DNA from: Candidatus Zixiibacteriota bacterium
GTDB taxonomy: Bacteria > Zixibacteria > MSB-5A5 > GN15 > FEB-12
Direction of reading: 5' to 3'
DNA length: 64,000 bases
NCBI GenBank assembly: GCA_028289585.1
Contig: JANQPI010000010.1
Location: 496,001-560,000, forward strand
Part shown: positions 54,210 to 63,133 of the stretch, in pieces
Position numbering within the stretch: position 1 is the first letter of the stretch
Layout of the letters: each line of letters begins with the position of its first letter
Translations under genes and position numbers: made by a program
The notes under the pieces: generated by a model
What the model saw: the letters and a program-made list of their open reading frames with translations, nothing else
Told to the model about the DNA's origin: nothing
The model's database searches: none

Positions 54210-55706
54210 ATGACAGATAGCTCTCGCTCTCTCGCGCAACCATCTAACCCGTTGCCCGAGATTACCATCGACGAACTGCCTCAACTGCTGCGCGAGTCGT
54301 GCGCGCGAGCTGGCTGGGACTCGCTCATGGACGTGCAGCAGCGGGCTATTCCGTATCTCCTCGATCGTCGCGATCTGATGATTCAGTCCAAGACGGGGTC
54401 GGGGAAGACAGGTGCCTTTCTCCTGCCAATCATGGAACGTATCAATCCGAACCACCGTACCTGTCAGAGTCTCATCCTGGTCCCGACTCGAGAGTTGGCT
54501 CAGCAGGTCACCCGCGAGGCGGAGATGCTGTCGGAGGGTTCTGGAATAGCCGTAGCGTCGGTGTATGGTGGTGTGAAGTACGGTCCCCAGCTGCGGGCAT
54601 TGGAGCGTGGTTCCCAAATAGTCGTCGGTACACCGGGTCGCGTTCTCGATCATCTGCTGCGAGGCTCACTGTCGCTAAACGACATCGAGGTGCTCGTCTT
54701 TGACGAAGCCGATCGCATGCTCTCCATGGGTTTCTACCCGGACATGAAAGAGGTGCAGCGCTACCTGCCCGAAAAGAATCGGTACAACGCCTACCTCTTT
54801 AGTGCGACCTTCCCCGCCCATGTGCTCCGCCTCGCTCAACAGTTCCTTACCGATCCAGAGTTGCTTTCCCTCTCTCGGGATCAGGTTCACGTCGCCGAAG
54901 TCGAGCATGTCTTCTGCCTTGTCCCGGGAATGGATAAAGATCGTACGCTGGTTCGTCTGCTGGAGATCGACAATCCACCCAATGCCGTTATCTTCTGCAA
55001 CACCAAGGCGACCGTTAGTTTCGTTACGGTCGTATTGCAACGGTTCGGATTTGATGCCGATGAGTTGTCGGCTGACCTCTCGCAGTCGAAGCGGGAGCAC
55101 GTCCTGCAACGGATTAAAGCGGGCAGTTTGCGCTATCTGGTGGCCACCGATCTGGCGGGCCGCGGGATCGATATCCCCGAGCTCTCACACGTTATTCAGT
55201 ACGAAGTCCCCGAAGACCCGGAGCAGTACATCCATCGATCCGGTCGCACCGGACGGGCTGGATTGTCGGGCCAGGCGATAACGTTGGTCAATGGCCGCGA
55301 GATTATGGATCTGCAGCGGATTGCGAAGCGCTACAGCATTCCACTCATCGAGCGATCTGCGCCGACCGAGAGCGACGTGGCTGCAGTTGTCAGTCAACGC
55401 TTAACTGTCCAGCTGGAAGCTCGCCTTCGTCAGTATGATCGCGTGCAACGAGAACGGATCGAGCGATTCGTACCGTTGGCTCAGTCCCTCGGCCAAAATG
55501 AGGACGAAGCGGCACTCGTCGCGATGCTTCTCGAAGATGCCTATCTCGGCAATCTACAGCGACACGACACACCGTCGGAGTCCGAGTTCTCCCCAGATGA
55601 GCCGGAGACTGATACGGATATCGGAGGAGCCAACGATGGGCGCGGTAGTGGGAGACGTCGCCGACGACGCGGAGGTCGGACCGGATCCACTCGGCGGTCG
55701 CGCTAA
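54210..55706 (+). CDS. DEAD-box RNA helicase
   Basis: A 498-residue ATP-dependent RNA helicase. Motifs in order: SKTGSGKT (I), PTRELAQQV (Ia), TPGRVLDHLL (Ib), FDEADRML (II), LFSATFP (III), ATDLAGRGIDIPE (V) and HRSGRTGRAG (VI). A basic Arg/Gly-rich tail (GRGSGRRRRRRGG) probably binds RNA. Likely role: ribosome assembly or RNA decay. The ATG at 54210 agrees with the leaderless promoter; an in-frame TTG at 54201 lies within the -10 box. Confidence 0.9.
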   Translation: MTDSSRSLAQPSNPLPEITIDELPQLLRESCARAGWDSLMDVQQRAIPYLLDRRDLMIQSKTGSGKTGAFLLPIMERINPNHRTCQSLILVPTRELAQQVTREAEMLSEGSGIAVASVYGGVKYGPQLRALERGSQIVVGTPGRVLDHLLRGSLSLNDIEVLVFDEADRMLSMGFYPDMKEVQRYLPEKNRYNAYLFSATFPAHVLRLAQQFLTDPELLSLSRDQVHVAEVEHVFCLVPGMDKDRTLVRLLEIDNPPNAVIFCNTKATVSFVTVVLQRFGFDADELSADLSQSKREHVLQRIKAGSLRYLVATDLAGRGIDIPELSHVIQYEVPEDPEQYIHRSGRTGRAGLSGQAITLVNGREIMDLQRIAKRYSIPLIERSAPTESDVAAVVSQRLTVQLEARLRQYDRVQRERIERFVPLAQSLGQNEDEAALVAMLLEDAYLGNLQRHDTPSESEFSPDEPETDTDIGGANDGRGSGRRRRRRGGRTGSTRRSR

Positions 55707-55709
55707 GCG

Positions 55710-56615
55710 GTGCTCTGGCTGTTCTTGGCGATCGCCTCTAGTTCCGCGATTGCTCTTGTTTTCAAAGTCTCGGAATCCCGAAATGCGAATCGATTCGTTG
55801 TCACGGCGGTTAACTACATCGTTGCCACGACCGTAGCTCTCGGCCTTTGGCTAACGGCAACCGATGCTCCCGGAAGTCCGTCATGGCAGCCCGGCTGGCA
55901 AGAGCTGGTGAGTGTGTGGTCCGGGTCGCAACCGACCTGGTCGAGTAGTGTGATTTGGGCGATGCTTACCGGGGGAGGAGCAGGAGTTCTCTTTTTCCTT
56001 GGCTTCATCTATTACCAGGTATCGGTTCGGAAGAATGGTGTCGGATTGGCGGGAGCGTTTGCCAAGCTCGGGATCTTCGTTCCGGTTCTCCTGTCTTTCG
56101 CCGTTTGGCAAGAGGCACCGACACTCGGTCAATGGATTGGTATCGGCATGGGGCTATTGGCCGTTCTGCTTATTGCCTGGCCAACTCCCGATGCTCGTCG
56201 CCGGCGCTTCATCCCGGTACTCATTTTGCTCTCACTGTTCGGCGGATTGTCAGAGTTTTCAAACAAGGTGTTCGAATCCCAGGCGGTGGTTGATGCAGCG
56301 CCGATTTTTCTCGCAGTCACGTTTACAGTGGCAGGTCTGCTGGCGATCGTAACAGCCATTTCTCGCGCGGCCCGGTGGCAGCGTTCGGACATTTTGCTGG
56401 GGGTAGCGGTAGGCATCCCCAATCTGTTCTCGTCGTACTTCCTGATTCAAGCTCTTGAGCGCTTACCGGCGACGGTCTCATTCGCCGCCTTCGGTGCTGG
56501 AACGATACTCCTTGTAAACCTCGCCGGAGTTCTCATCTGGCGGGAACGGCTGCACCGTCGCGAGTGGGCGGCAGTTATTGCTAGTGCTGCCGCGGTAGTC
56601 GTTGTCAACTGGTGA
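55710..56615 (+). CDS. EamA/DMT-family transporter
   Basis: A 301-residue inner-membrane protein with about ten helices and two EamA-type repeats, distinct from the one at 24840. It starts at GTG three bases after the DEAD-box gene, so it is probably co-transcribed. The substrate is unknown. Confidence 0.75.
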   Translation: MLWLFLAIASSSAIALVFKVSESRNANRFVVTAVNYIVATTVALGLWLTATDAPGSPSWQPGWQELVSVWSGSQPTWSSSVIWAMLTGGGAGVLFFLGFIYYQVSVRKNGVGLAGAFAKLGIFVPVLLSFAVWQEAPTLGQWIGIGMGLLAVLLIAWPTPDARRRRFIPVLILLSLFGGLSEFSNKVFESQAVVDAAPIFLAVTFTVAGLLAIVTAISRAARWQRSDILLGVAVGIPNLFSSYFLIQALERLPATVSFAAFGAGTILLVNLAGVLIWRERLHRREWAAVIASAAAVVVVNW

Positions 56616-56656
56616 AAGTGGGCACGAGTTTTTGTTACGTTTTTCACAAGATTTAC

Positions 56657-56685
56657 TTGGAAAACAGGATATATAAGCCTATATT
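56657..56685 (+). promoter_or_regulatory. promoter of the lipid-modification operon
   Basis: TTGGAA, 17 bases, TATATT, in an AT-rich patch. The predicted start is near 56692, leaving a leader of about 180 bases before the ATG at 56873. Confidence 0.5.
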
Positions 56686-56781
56686 AGCCGTGAACTCGGG
56701 TTATTATGCCTTGAGTTGGGCGGCCTGTGGGCATGTGTAAACAGACCCCGGCGTGCGACGCTCGGGAGACGCCGCCGCAGA

Positions 56782-56821
56782 TGACAAGCCTCCGGACGAA
56801 TTAACCCCCCCGGAGGCTTTG
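56782..56821 (+). terminator. hairpin in the leader of the lipid operon
   Basis: AAGCCTCCGG pairs with CCGGAGGCTT over ten bases, with a loop of about 17 bases, followed by TTTG. It lies between the predicted promoter and the first gene, so it could act as an attenuator; no competing structure was identified. Confidence 0.4.
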
Positions 56822-56872
56822 CCATGTTTGGCAATCGGTGAACATCGTCCGCCTCGTCGCGGTTACCCCATC

Positions 56873-57454
56873 ATGAAAGAATTCGCCCCGGTGATTGATT
56901 CCTCGGCCCCTATCCGCCAGGTGCCCCGACTGCTCGTCAATTTCCTCGGCTATGATGCCGTTTGGCTCGCTGCGGTTGGTGGAGCTGCTGCCGGTTGGTG
57001 GTTTGCCGGACCTATCGCCGCGAGCGCTTTTCTTGTCCTTCACGCACTGATCTTTCGCCCGGCGCTCTGGGAGTGGCAGTTCATCGGAGCGGCCGCACTT
57101 CTTGGCACCGGTATCGATTCGATGCTGTTGGCCATGGGACTGGTTGATTATCGCTACGGATCCCCATTTGGGCTACCGATTGCCCCGCTGTGGATCACTG
57201 CGTTGTGGGCCGGCTTCGCCGCGACACTGCACCATTCGCTAAAGGTGCTCGCATCTCGACCGTGGTTGGCCATGGTCCTTGGTGCGATTGCTGGACCGCT
57301 GTCCTACTTCGTGGCAGACGCGATTGGGGCAGTGACGTTGCCACGTGCTCCGAGTACGACGATCGTTGCTCTGGCGATCGTGTGGGCGGTGACGATGCCG
57401 ATTGTGTATGCGTTCGGAATCTGGTTACGTCGTCGAAACGGAGGGAGCGTATGA
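56873..57454 (+). CDS. DUF2878 inner-membrane protein
   Basis: A 193-residue membrane protein with about six helices. VNFLGYDAVWLAAV near the start, GTGIDSMLLAMGLVDY and PLWITALWAGFAATLHHSL match the DUF2878 pattern. The ATG at 56873 is chosen because the open frame upstream crosses the leader hairpin. DUF2878 genes commonly sit with DUF1295, lipocalin, amine oxidase-like, DUF1365 and CFA-synthase genes, as here. Molecular function is unknown. The stop overlaps the next start (ATGA). Confidence 0.82.
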   Translation: MKEFAPVIDSSAPIRQVPRLLVNFLGYDAVWLAAVGGAAAGWWFAGPIAASAFLVLHALIFRPALWEWQFIGAAALLGTGIDSMLLAMGLVDYRYGSPFGLPIAPLWITALWAGFAATLHHSLKVLASRPWLAMVLGAIAGPLSYFVADAIGAVTLPRAPSTTIVALAIVWAVTMPIVYAFGIWLRRRNGGSV

Positions 57455-58233
57455 TTTTGCCGTTCGATTGGCAAACATGGATAGCAGCAGCTCCATTTGT
57501 CTTCGGTGGCTTAACCCTCCTGTGGGCTGTCAGTGCTGCAATCAAGAACGCGAGCATCATCGATATCGCCTGGGGACCTGGCTTTCTCGTCTGCGCAATC
57601 GTGTACGCGACATTCAGTCACCCCCTTTCGATGTGGGGTTGGCTGACAGTCGCCCTGGTTGCTATCTGGGCGATTCGTCTCGCTCTCCACATCGGAATTC
57701 GTAACCACGGCAAGGGAGAGGATCCTCGCTACGCGAAATGGCGGCATGACGGTGGTCCGGGCTGGGTGCTACGATCGCTGGTGACCGTCTTCTGGTTGCA
57801 AGGCGTCTTGATGTGGGTAATCTCGGTACCGTTCGTGGCCACAGCCGCTGCCACGCAACTGGTTTATCCGTGGTTAGCGGTTGTCGGATTGGTCGTGTGG
57901 CTCGTTGGATTTCTTTTCGAGGCCGTGGCCGACTGGCAATTGACACGTTTCAAAGCTGATCCAGAAAACAAGGGTAAGCTCTTCACCGGTGGTCTCTGGC
58001 AGTTCAGTCGGCACCCGAACTACTTCGGAGAATGTGTGCTCTGGTGGGGCTATTTCCTCATTGCCGTTTCGACCGGCGCCTGGTGGGCGCTCATTGCGCC
58101 GGTGGTGATGACATTCCTCCTGCTCAAAGTCTCAGGCGTGACGCTGCTTGAGCAGTCGCAGCGAGTGAAACCGGGGTATGAGCGGTACGTGCGGGAAACC
58201 AACGCCTTTCTACCGTGGTTTCGAAAGGCATGA
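57451..58233 (+). CDS. DUF1295 membrane protein (steroid reductase/isoprenyl methyltransferase-like)
   Basis: A 260-residue polytopic membrane protein. ASIIDIAWGPGF and the C-terminal GLWQFSRHPNYFGE plus LPWF ending are the DUF1295 signatures, related in fold to 5-alpha steroid reductases and isoprenylcysteine methyltransferases. The RHPNY(F)GE motif binds the cofactor in that superfamily. It may reduce or methylate a lipid. The ATG overlaps the DUF2878 stop, and its own stop overlaps the lipocalin start. Confidence 0.87.
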   Translation: MILPFDWQTWIAAAPFVFGGLTLLWAVSAAIKNASIIDIAWGPGFLVCAIVYATFSHPLSMWGWLTVALVAIWAIRLALHIGIRNHGKGEDPRYAKWRHDGGPGWVLRSLVTVFWLQGVLMWVISVPFVATAAATQLVYPWLAVVGLVVWLVGFLFEAVADWQLTRFKADPENKGKLFTGGLWQFSRHPNYFGECVLWWGYFLIAVSTGAWWALIAPVVMTFLLLKVSGVTLLEQSQRVKPGYERYVRETNAFLPWFRKA

Positions 58234-58787
58234 AGCGATGGCTGCAAACACCACGTTCACTCATTGCCTTTCTGCCCCTGCCACTCGTGGTCGGAATCTA
58301 TTTCAGTATGCCTGAGCCTGCCCCGCTACCAACGGTCGACTTCGTAGACCTGAACCGCTTCGCAGGCGACTGGTATGTTATTGCCAACATTCCAACGTTC
58401 GTTGAGCGTGGCACCAAGAACGGCATTGAGCGATATGAAGTCCGTGATGATGGCGACATCGATATCATCTTCACCTTCAACTCCATTGCCTCTGGTAAGT
58501 CAAAGCGCCTCACGGCGCGAGGTTTTGTCACGAATCGCGAGACCAATGCCGAGTGGCGGGTCCAGTTCTTTTGGCCGATTCGCTTTCCGTACTACGTGAT
58601 CGATCTTGCACCGGACTACTCGTACACCGTCGTCGGCGTTCCGGGGAGAAGCTACGTGTGGATCATGGCACGTCAGCCAACGCTCGACGATGCCGTTTAC
58701 GTGCGCATTGTTGGCGATCTCGATCGACTCGGCTTCGACATCGGCAAGTTGGAGCGACAGCACCACGACATCCTGGCCGACTCGTGA
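58230..58787 (+). CDS. lipocalin (Blc-like)
   Basis: A 185-residue bacterial lipocalin. After an N-terminal hydrophobic segment (about residues 10-28) the fold shows the signature DLNRFAGDWYVIANIP, then VRDDGDIDIIFTFN, FWPIRFPYYVIDL and the closing YVWIMARQPTLDD. No lipobox Cys is evident, so it is probably membrane-anchored or secreted rather than a lipoprotein. It may bind or shuttle fatty acids made or altered by the neighbouring enzymes. ATGA and GTGA overlaps join it to both neighbours. Confidence 0.88.
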   Translation: MKRWLQTPRSLIAFLPLPLVVGIYFSMPEPAPLPTVDFVDLNRFAGDWYVIANIPTFVERGTKNGIERYEVRDDGDIDIIFTFNSIASGKSKRLTARGFVTNRETNAEWRVQFFWPIRFPYYVIDLAPDYSYTVVGVPGRSYVWIMARQPTLDDAVYVRIVGDLDRLGFDIGKLERQHHDILADS

Positions 58788-60052
58788 CTGCATCATCTGA
58801 CCAACGCATTGCCATTATCGGAGCCGGAATCGCCGGACTCGCAGCCGCCTACGCTCTCGATCGTCACCATAAGCTGACGATCTATGAGGCCGGTGAGCAC
58901 ATTGGCGGGCATGTGCACACCCACATGATCGACGATGCTGAGGGGGCAATCGCTGTCGATTCCGGATTTATCGTCTGCAATGATCGGAACTATCCGAACT
59001 TTTTTCGGATGCTTGATGACCTGGGTGTCGCTCGTCAGCCGACGACGATGTCGTTTGCCGTAAGTGACCAGCGAACCGGGCTCGAATACAATGGCAGTGG
59101 ACTTAATCGGTTGTTTGCCCAGCGCCGTAATCTCATCTCGCCCCGTTTCTATGGAATGCTGGCCGATGTGCTTCGGTTTCATCGCACTGCCGAAACGGCC
59201 GCGGAGCAAGCCTCAGAAGGTCTGACGCTCGGAGACTATCTTAGTAGCGAACGGTTTGGAGAACCGTTTATCGAACAGTACATCATTCCAATGGGGGCTG
59301 CGGTCTGGTCATCCGTGCCCGATCAAATTCTTGCTTTTCCACTCAGATTCTTCGTCCGGTTCTTTGCCAACCACGGCATGATGCAACTGGGCAATCGACC
59401 GAACTGGTTCACTATCGCTGGCGGCTCACAAACCTACGTTGAAGCTCTCGTTCGTCGGTTGCGCGCGACGCTGCACGTATCCTGCCCGGTACTGGGTGTT
59501 TCGCGCGATGATTCATCAGTTACCGTAACATCAGCGGCTGGGGTTGCACAATTCGATCACGTCATCTTTGCCTGTCACACCGATCAGGCGTTGCACCTGC
59601 TGCAGGATCCGTCGCCCGAAGAACGTGACATTCTGGGTGCCATTCCGTATCAGTCCAATGAGATGGTACTGCATACCGATGAGCACATGCTTCCTGCCCG
59701 ACAGCGGGCATGGGGAGCGTGGAACTACACGATTCCCGAGGCATCTCAAGAATCTATCGCTGTAACCTACAACATGAACATGTTGCAACGGTTGCCGAGT
59801 TCTGCCACGTACTGCGTATCGCTGAACGCTAACGGGGCAATCAACGAGGCATTGGTGAAGGCCCGCGCGACCTATGCTCATCCGGTTTTTTCGACAGCGG
59901 CGGTACGTGCGCAACAACGGTGGTCAGAAATCAGTGGCTGTCGACGAACCCACTACTGTGGCGCTTATTGGCGCTATGGTTTTCACGAGGATGGGATGTG
60001 GTCCGGTCTGCGCGTTGCGCGGTCACTGGGCGAGGAGGTCACACTCCTCTGA
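58784..60052 (+). CDS. FAD-dependent amine oxidase-like protein linked to CFA synthase
   Basis: A 422-residue flavoprotein. The dinucleotide-binding motif IAIIGAGIAGLAAAYAL starts the protein, and YEAGEHIGGHVHT, VDSGFIVCNDRNYPNF and a C-terminal GAYWRYGFHEDGMWSGLRVA are typical of the NAD/FAD-binding proteins found beside cyclopropane fatty acid synthases. The GTG at 58784 overlaps the lipocalin stop; the open frame continues upstream to 58553 only as antisense-like reading. It probably oxidises or desaturates a membrane fatty acid; the exact reaction is not known from sequence. Confidence 0.88.
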   Translation: MTASSDQRIAIIGAGIAGLAAAYALDRHHKLTIYEAGEHIGGHVHTHMIDDAEGAIAVDSGFIVCNDRNYPNFFRMLDDLGVARQPTTMSFAVSDQRTGLEYNGSGLNRLFAQRRNLISPRFYGMLADVLRFHRTAETAAEQASEGLTLGDYLSSERFGEPFIEQYIIPMGAAVWSSVPDQILAFPLRFFVRFFANHGMMQLGNRPNWFTIAGGSQTYVEALVRRLRATLHVSCPVLGVSRDDSSVTVTSAAGVAQFDHVIFACHTDQALHLLQDPSPEERDILGAIPYQSNEMVLHTDEHMLPARQRAWGAWNYTIPEASQESIAVTYNMNMLQRLPSSATYCVSLNANGAINEALVKARATYAHPVFSTAAVRAQQRWSEISGCRRTHYCGAYWRYGFHEDGMWSGLRVARSLGEEVTLL

Positions 60053-60819
60053 TGGACCTTGCCTCACGCCTTTACGTCGGCACCGTGACCCATCACCGGT
60101 TCAAGCCGCGGGAGCACCGGTTCGTTTATTCTCTGTTTTGGGCCTATCTCGACTTGAGTGAACTGGAGCGCCTCCCGTGCCCCTGGTGGTTTCGCCTGAA
60201 CCGTCCGGCTCCCGTTTCGTGGTATCGCTCGGACTATTTCGGCGACCCGAACATCCCCCTCGATACCGCTATCCGGCAGCTCGTCGAACAGCAAACAGGA
60301 CAATCCCCAACCGGTCCCGTGAGAATGTTAGCTCACCTGCGCTACTTCGGTTACTGCTACAATCCGGTGACGTTCTACTACTGTTTCGAACCCGATGGCA
60401 AGACGCTCCACTCGGTTGTCAGCGAAATCACCAACACCCCGTGGCATGAACGTTTTCAATATGTATTGCCGATTGCCGATGCGATGTCGAGTGAGCCCTG
60501 GAAATGGGAAATGCCAAAGCGGTTTCATGTTTCTCCATTCATGACGATGGATTTCGATTATGATTGGCAGTTCGGATATCCTGGAGATGATCTCACGGTT
60601 GGCATGATCAATCGTCGGGATGGTGACACCTGGTTCGGCGCGGGACTCGATTTATCGGCCCGGCCGTTCACATCGCGCGAACTTCTGCGCCTCCTCATGC
60701 GTTTCCCTTTCATGACCGGCAAAGTTGTAACCGCTATCTACTGGAATGCCCTACGCCTTTGGCTCAAGCGCATCCCGTTCGTACCCCATCCGAAGCGAGC
60801 GGCCGAGGTCTCATCATGA
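60052..60819 (+). CDS. DUF1365 protein
   Basis: A 255-residue protein of the DUF1365 family. VGTVTHHRFKPREHRFVY near the start, LRYFGYCYNPVTFYYCF and SEITNTPWHERFQYVLP in the middle are diagnostic. These proteins nearly always sit between the FAD oxidoreductase and CFA synthase as here; biochemical function is unclear. The ATG shares one base with the upstream stop (TGATG). Confidence 0.87.
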   Translation: MDLASRLYVGTVTHHRFKPREHRFVYSLFWAYLDLSELERLPCPWWFRLNRPAPVSWYRSDYFGDPNIPLDTAIRQLVEQQTGQSPTGPVRMLAHLRYFGYCYNPVTFYYCFEPDGKTLHSVVSEITNTPWHERFQYVLPIADAMSSEPWKWEMPKRFHVSPFMTMDFDYDWQFGYPGDDLTVGMINRRDGDTWFGAGLDLSARPFTSRELLRLLMRFPFMTGKVVTAIYWNALRLWLKRIPFVPHPKRAAEVSS

Positions 60820-62054
60820 GAGGTACCGACGTTGCATCGGCATCTGAGCGTCTGGCTGCTCCTGTTGAGAATCGCTCGACCGCATCCGCCCGTCGCGTCT
60901 TGACAGACATTCTCGATTGTCTCGAAGGTGGGGGAATTCGTCTTCGTGATTCGGGCGAATCCCGGATTTTTGGCGACGCCAATGGTCCGACGATTACGAT
61001 AACCATTCGGGAAAAGTCGTTTTACAACCGGGTCGTGTTCGGCGGTACGATTGGTGCTGCTGAGGCATACGCACTCGGCTGGTGGGAATGTGATGATCTC
61101 CCGGAATTGATCCGGCTCTTGGCACACAATCGGCCGAAACTTCGCAAACTCGACTGGGGTTTCGGATTGGTTCGACGACTGGTTGACCTCGGCTGGCACT
61201 ACCTTCGTCCAAACTCCCGGCGAGGCAGCCGTCTCAACATTGCAGCTCATTATGACCTCAGTAACGATTTCTATCGATTGTGGCTCGATGATTCGATGAC
61301 GTATTCGGCCGGTATCTATGAATCGGATGACACGCCCCTGACCGACGCCCAGCGCCGCAAGCTAGACCAGATGTGTCGGCTTGTTGGTCTCACCGGCAGT
61401 GACCATCTGCTCGAAATTGGTACCGGCTGGGGATCACTGGCAATGCATGCCGCCCGCGAATATGGCTGTCGGGTTACGACAACGACGATTTCACAGAATC
61501 AGTTCGACGAAGCGCGACGTCGCGTTCAACAGGCTCATCTCAACGATCGCATCACCGTTTTGCAGAGCGACTACCGCGATCTCAGTGGTCAATACGATAA
61601 GTTAATCTCGGTCGAGATGATTGAAGCGATCGGACACCGGCAAGTTCCCAGGTTTGTTGATGCGTGTCAGTCTTTGGTTCGTCCAGGGGGACGGGTGGCT
61701 ATTCAGGCGATCACGATGAATGAGGGAACGTATCGTGCTTATCGCCACTCGGTCGACTTCATCAAGCGCTACATCTTTCCGGGTTCGTGTCTGATTTCGT
61801 TAGATCGGCTTCGCAACCTGGTTGCCAGGCAGACCAATTTCGTTGAGGTTGCTTGTCATGATTTGACGTCTGACTATGCGCGAACCTTAGCCGATTGGCG
61901 GCAGCGGTTTCACTATGCCATTGATGATGTTCGGCAGCTGGGGTTCGGTGATACCTTCACCCGAATGTGGGACTTCTATCTGGCGTATTGCGAGGGTGGG
62001 TTCCGTGCCCGCTACATCGGTGATATTCAAATCGCCTGGCAGTGTCCCGAATGA
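60816..62054 (+). CDS. cyclopropane-fatty-acid synthase-like methyltransferase, copy 1
   Basis: A 412-residue SAM-dependent lipid methyltransferase of the CFA synthase class. AHYDLSNDFYRLWLDDSMTYSAGIY and the SAM motif LLEIGTGWGSLAMHAA mark the catalytic domain, followed by SVEMIEAIGHRQ and FIKRYIFPGSCL. An N-terminal extension of about 150 residues matches the usual CFA synthase lipid-binding domain. It transfers a methylene or methyl from SAM to an unsaturated phospholipid acyl chain. The start at 60816 overlaps the DUF1365 stop. Confidence 0.88.
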   Translation: MRGTDVASASERLAAPVENRSTASARRVLTDILDCLEGGGIRLRDSGESRIFGDANGPTITITIREKSFYNRVVFGGTIGAAEAYALGWWECDDLPELIRLLAHNRPKLRKLDWGFGLVRRLVDLGWHYLRPNSRRGSRLNIAAHYDLSNDFYRLWLDDSMTYSAGIYESDDTPLTDAQRRKLDQMCRLVGLTGSDHLLEIGTGWGSLAMHAAREYGCRVTTTTISQNQFDEARRRVQQAHLNDRITVLQSDYRDLSGQYDKLISVEMIEAIGHRQVPRFVDACQSLVRPGGRVAIQAITMNEGTYRAYRHSVDFIKRYIFPGSCLISLDRLRNLVARQTNFVEVACHDLTSDYARTLADWRQRFHYAIDDVRQLGFGDTFTRMWDFYLAYCEGGFRARYIGDIQIAWQCPE

Positions 62055-63133
62055 TCGCCCTTCTCTATGAAGCGATCGATCGCGGACTCGTTCCGGAGTT
62101 TCTCGTTCGTTTTGGTATCCGTCGCCTTCTTGCAGGGCGCCTGAAGCGCGAGCAGCTCGCGAGTTCCGAGGCTCAGGAAGCCCGATTGAGAGAACACCTC
62201 GAAGCGATGCGGCACTCACCGATCGCCCCCGTTCCGGAGAAAGCGAACCAACAGCACTATGAGGTGCCGCCACGGTTTTTTGAACTCGTGCTAGGTCCTC
62301 ACCTGAAGTACTCGTCCGGTTACTGGCCGCCGGGTGTGACGACGTTAGACGAATCTGAAGCGATGATGCTCCAGTTGACCTGCGAGCGTGCCCGTATTCA
62401 GGACGGTCAGGAAATTCTCGAACTTGGATGTGGGTGGGGTGCCCTGACGCTCTGGATGGCAGAACGCTACCCCAACGCCACGATCACCGCTGTTTCGAAT
62501 TCGAGAGACCAGCGGAAGTTCATCGAGGAGCGTGCGTCTGAGCGCAAGCTTACAAACGTCACGATCATTACTGCGGATATGAACGACTTCGTGCCTCCGG
62601 CCGGATCACGCTTTGATCGGATCATTTCGCTCGAAATGTTTGAGCACATGCGCAACTACGAAATGCTGCTGGAGCGAATAGCGGCTTGGGCGAAACCGGA
62701 GGGTGAACTGTTCATCCATATCTTCTGCCACCGCGAATTTCTTTATCCGTTTGTGGATGAGGGGGCAACCGATTGGATGGCCCGACACTTCTTTACCGGA
62801 GGTCTGATGCCCTCGTTCTCGGTCTTCGCATCGTTCGATCAGCACTGGGCCGTAACCCACCAGTGGCGCGTGTCGGGCGTTCATTATGCCCGCACGTTCG
62901 CGGGGTGGATCGCCCGGATGGACCGGCATCGTGATGACATTATCGCGCTTTTTGAGGACGTTTACGGCCCTGGGGCCGGACGTCGTTGGTTTCACCGATG
63001 GCGAGTGTTCTTCCTTGCCTGTCTAGAACTCTTCGCCTACCGTGACGGCACCGAATGGTGGGTCGGCCATTATCGATTCGCCCTTCAACCGACCCCAACT
63101 CAGGAGCCCGCATGGCAATCGTCGCCTTCGTAA
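62051..63133 (+). CDS. CFA-synthase-related SAM methyltransferase, copy 2
   Basis: A 360-residue paralogue, clearly divergent from copy 1. Signatures are QQHYEVPPRFFELVLGPHLKYSSGYW, the SAM motif ILELGCGWGALTLWMA, and SLEMFEHMRNYEMLLE. It lacks the long N-terminal domain of CFA synthase. In related clusters such smaller proteins methylate rather than cyclopropanate the acyl chain, so the pair may act in sequence on one lipid; that is inference. The ATG overlaps the upstream stop (ATGA). Confidence 0.85.
   Translation: MIALLYEAIDRGLVPEFLVRFGIRRLLAGRLKREQLASSEAQEARLREHLEAMRHSPIAPVPEKANQQHYEVPPRFFELVLGPHLKYSSGYWPPGVTTLDESEAMMLQLTCERARIQDGQEILELGCGWGALTLWMAERYPNATITAVSNSRDQRKFIEERASERKLTNVTIITADMNDFVPPAGSRFDRIISLEMFEHMRNYEMLLERIAAWAKPEGELFIHIFCHREFLYPFVDEGATDWMARHFFTGGLMPSFSVFASFDQHWAVTHQWRVSGVHYARTFAGWIARMDRHRDDIIALFEDVYGPGAGRRWFHRWRVFFLACLELFAYRDGTEWWVGHYRFALQPTPTQEPAWQSSPS

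Noticed and set aside
56770-56860. Cyclic-di-GMP (GEMM) riboswitch, suggested by an AAGCCTCCGG word
   Set aside because: The rest of the GEMM consensus (GGGACGCAAAG and the tetraloop receptor arm) is absent; the word is part of a simple hairpin.
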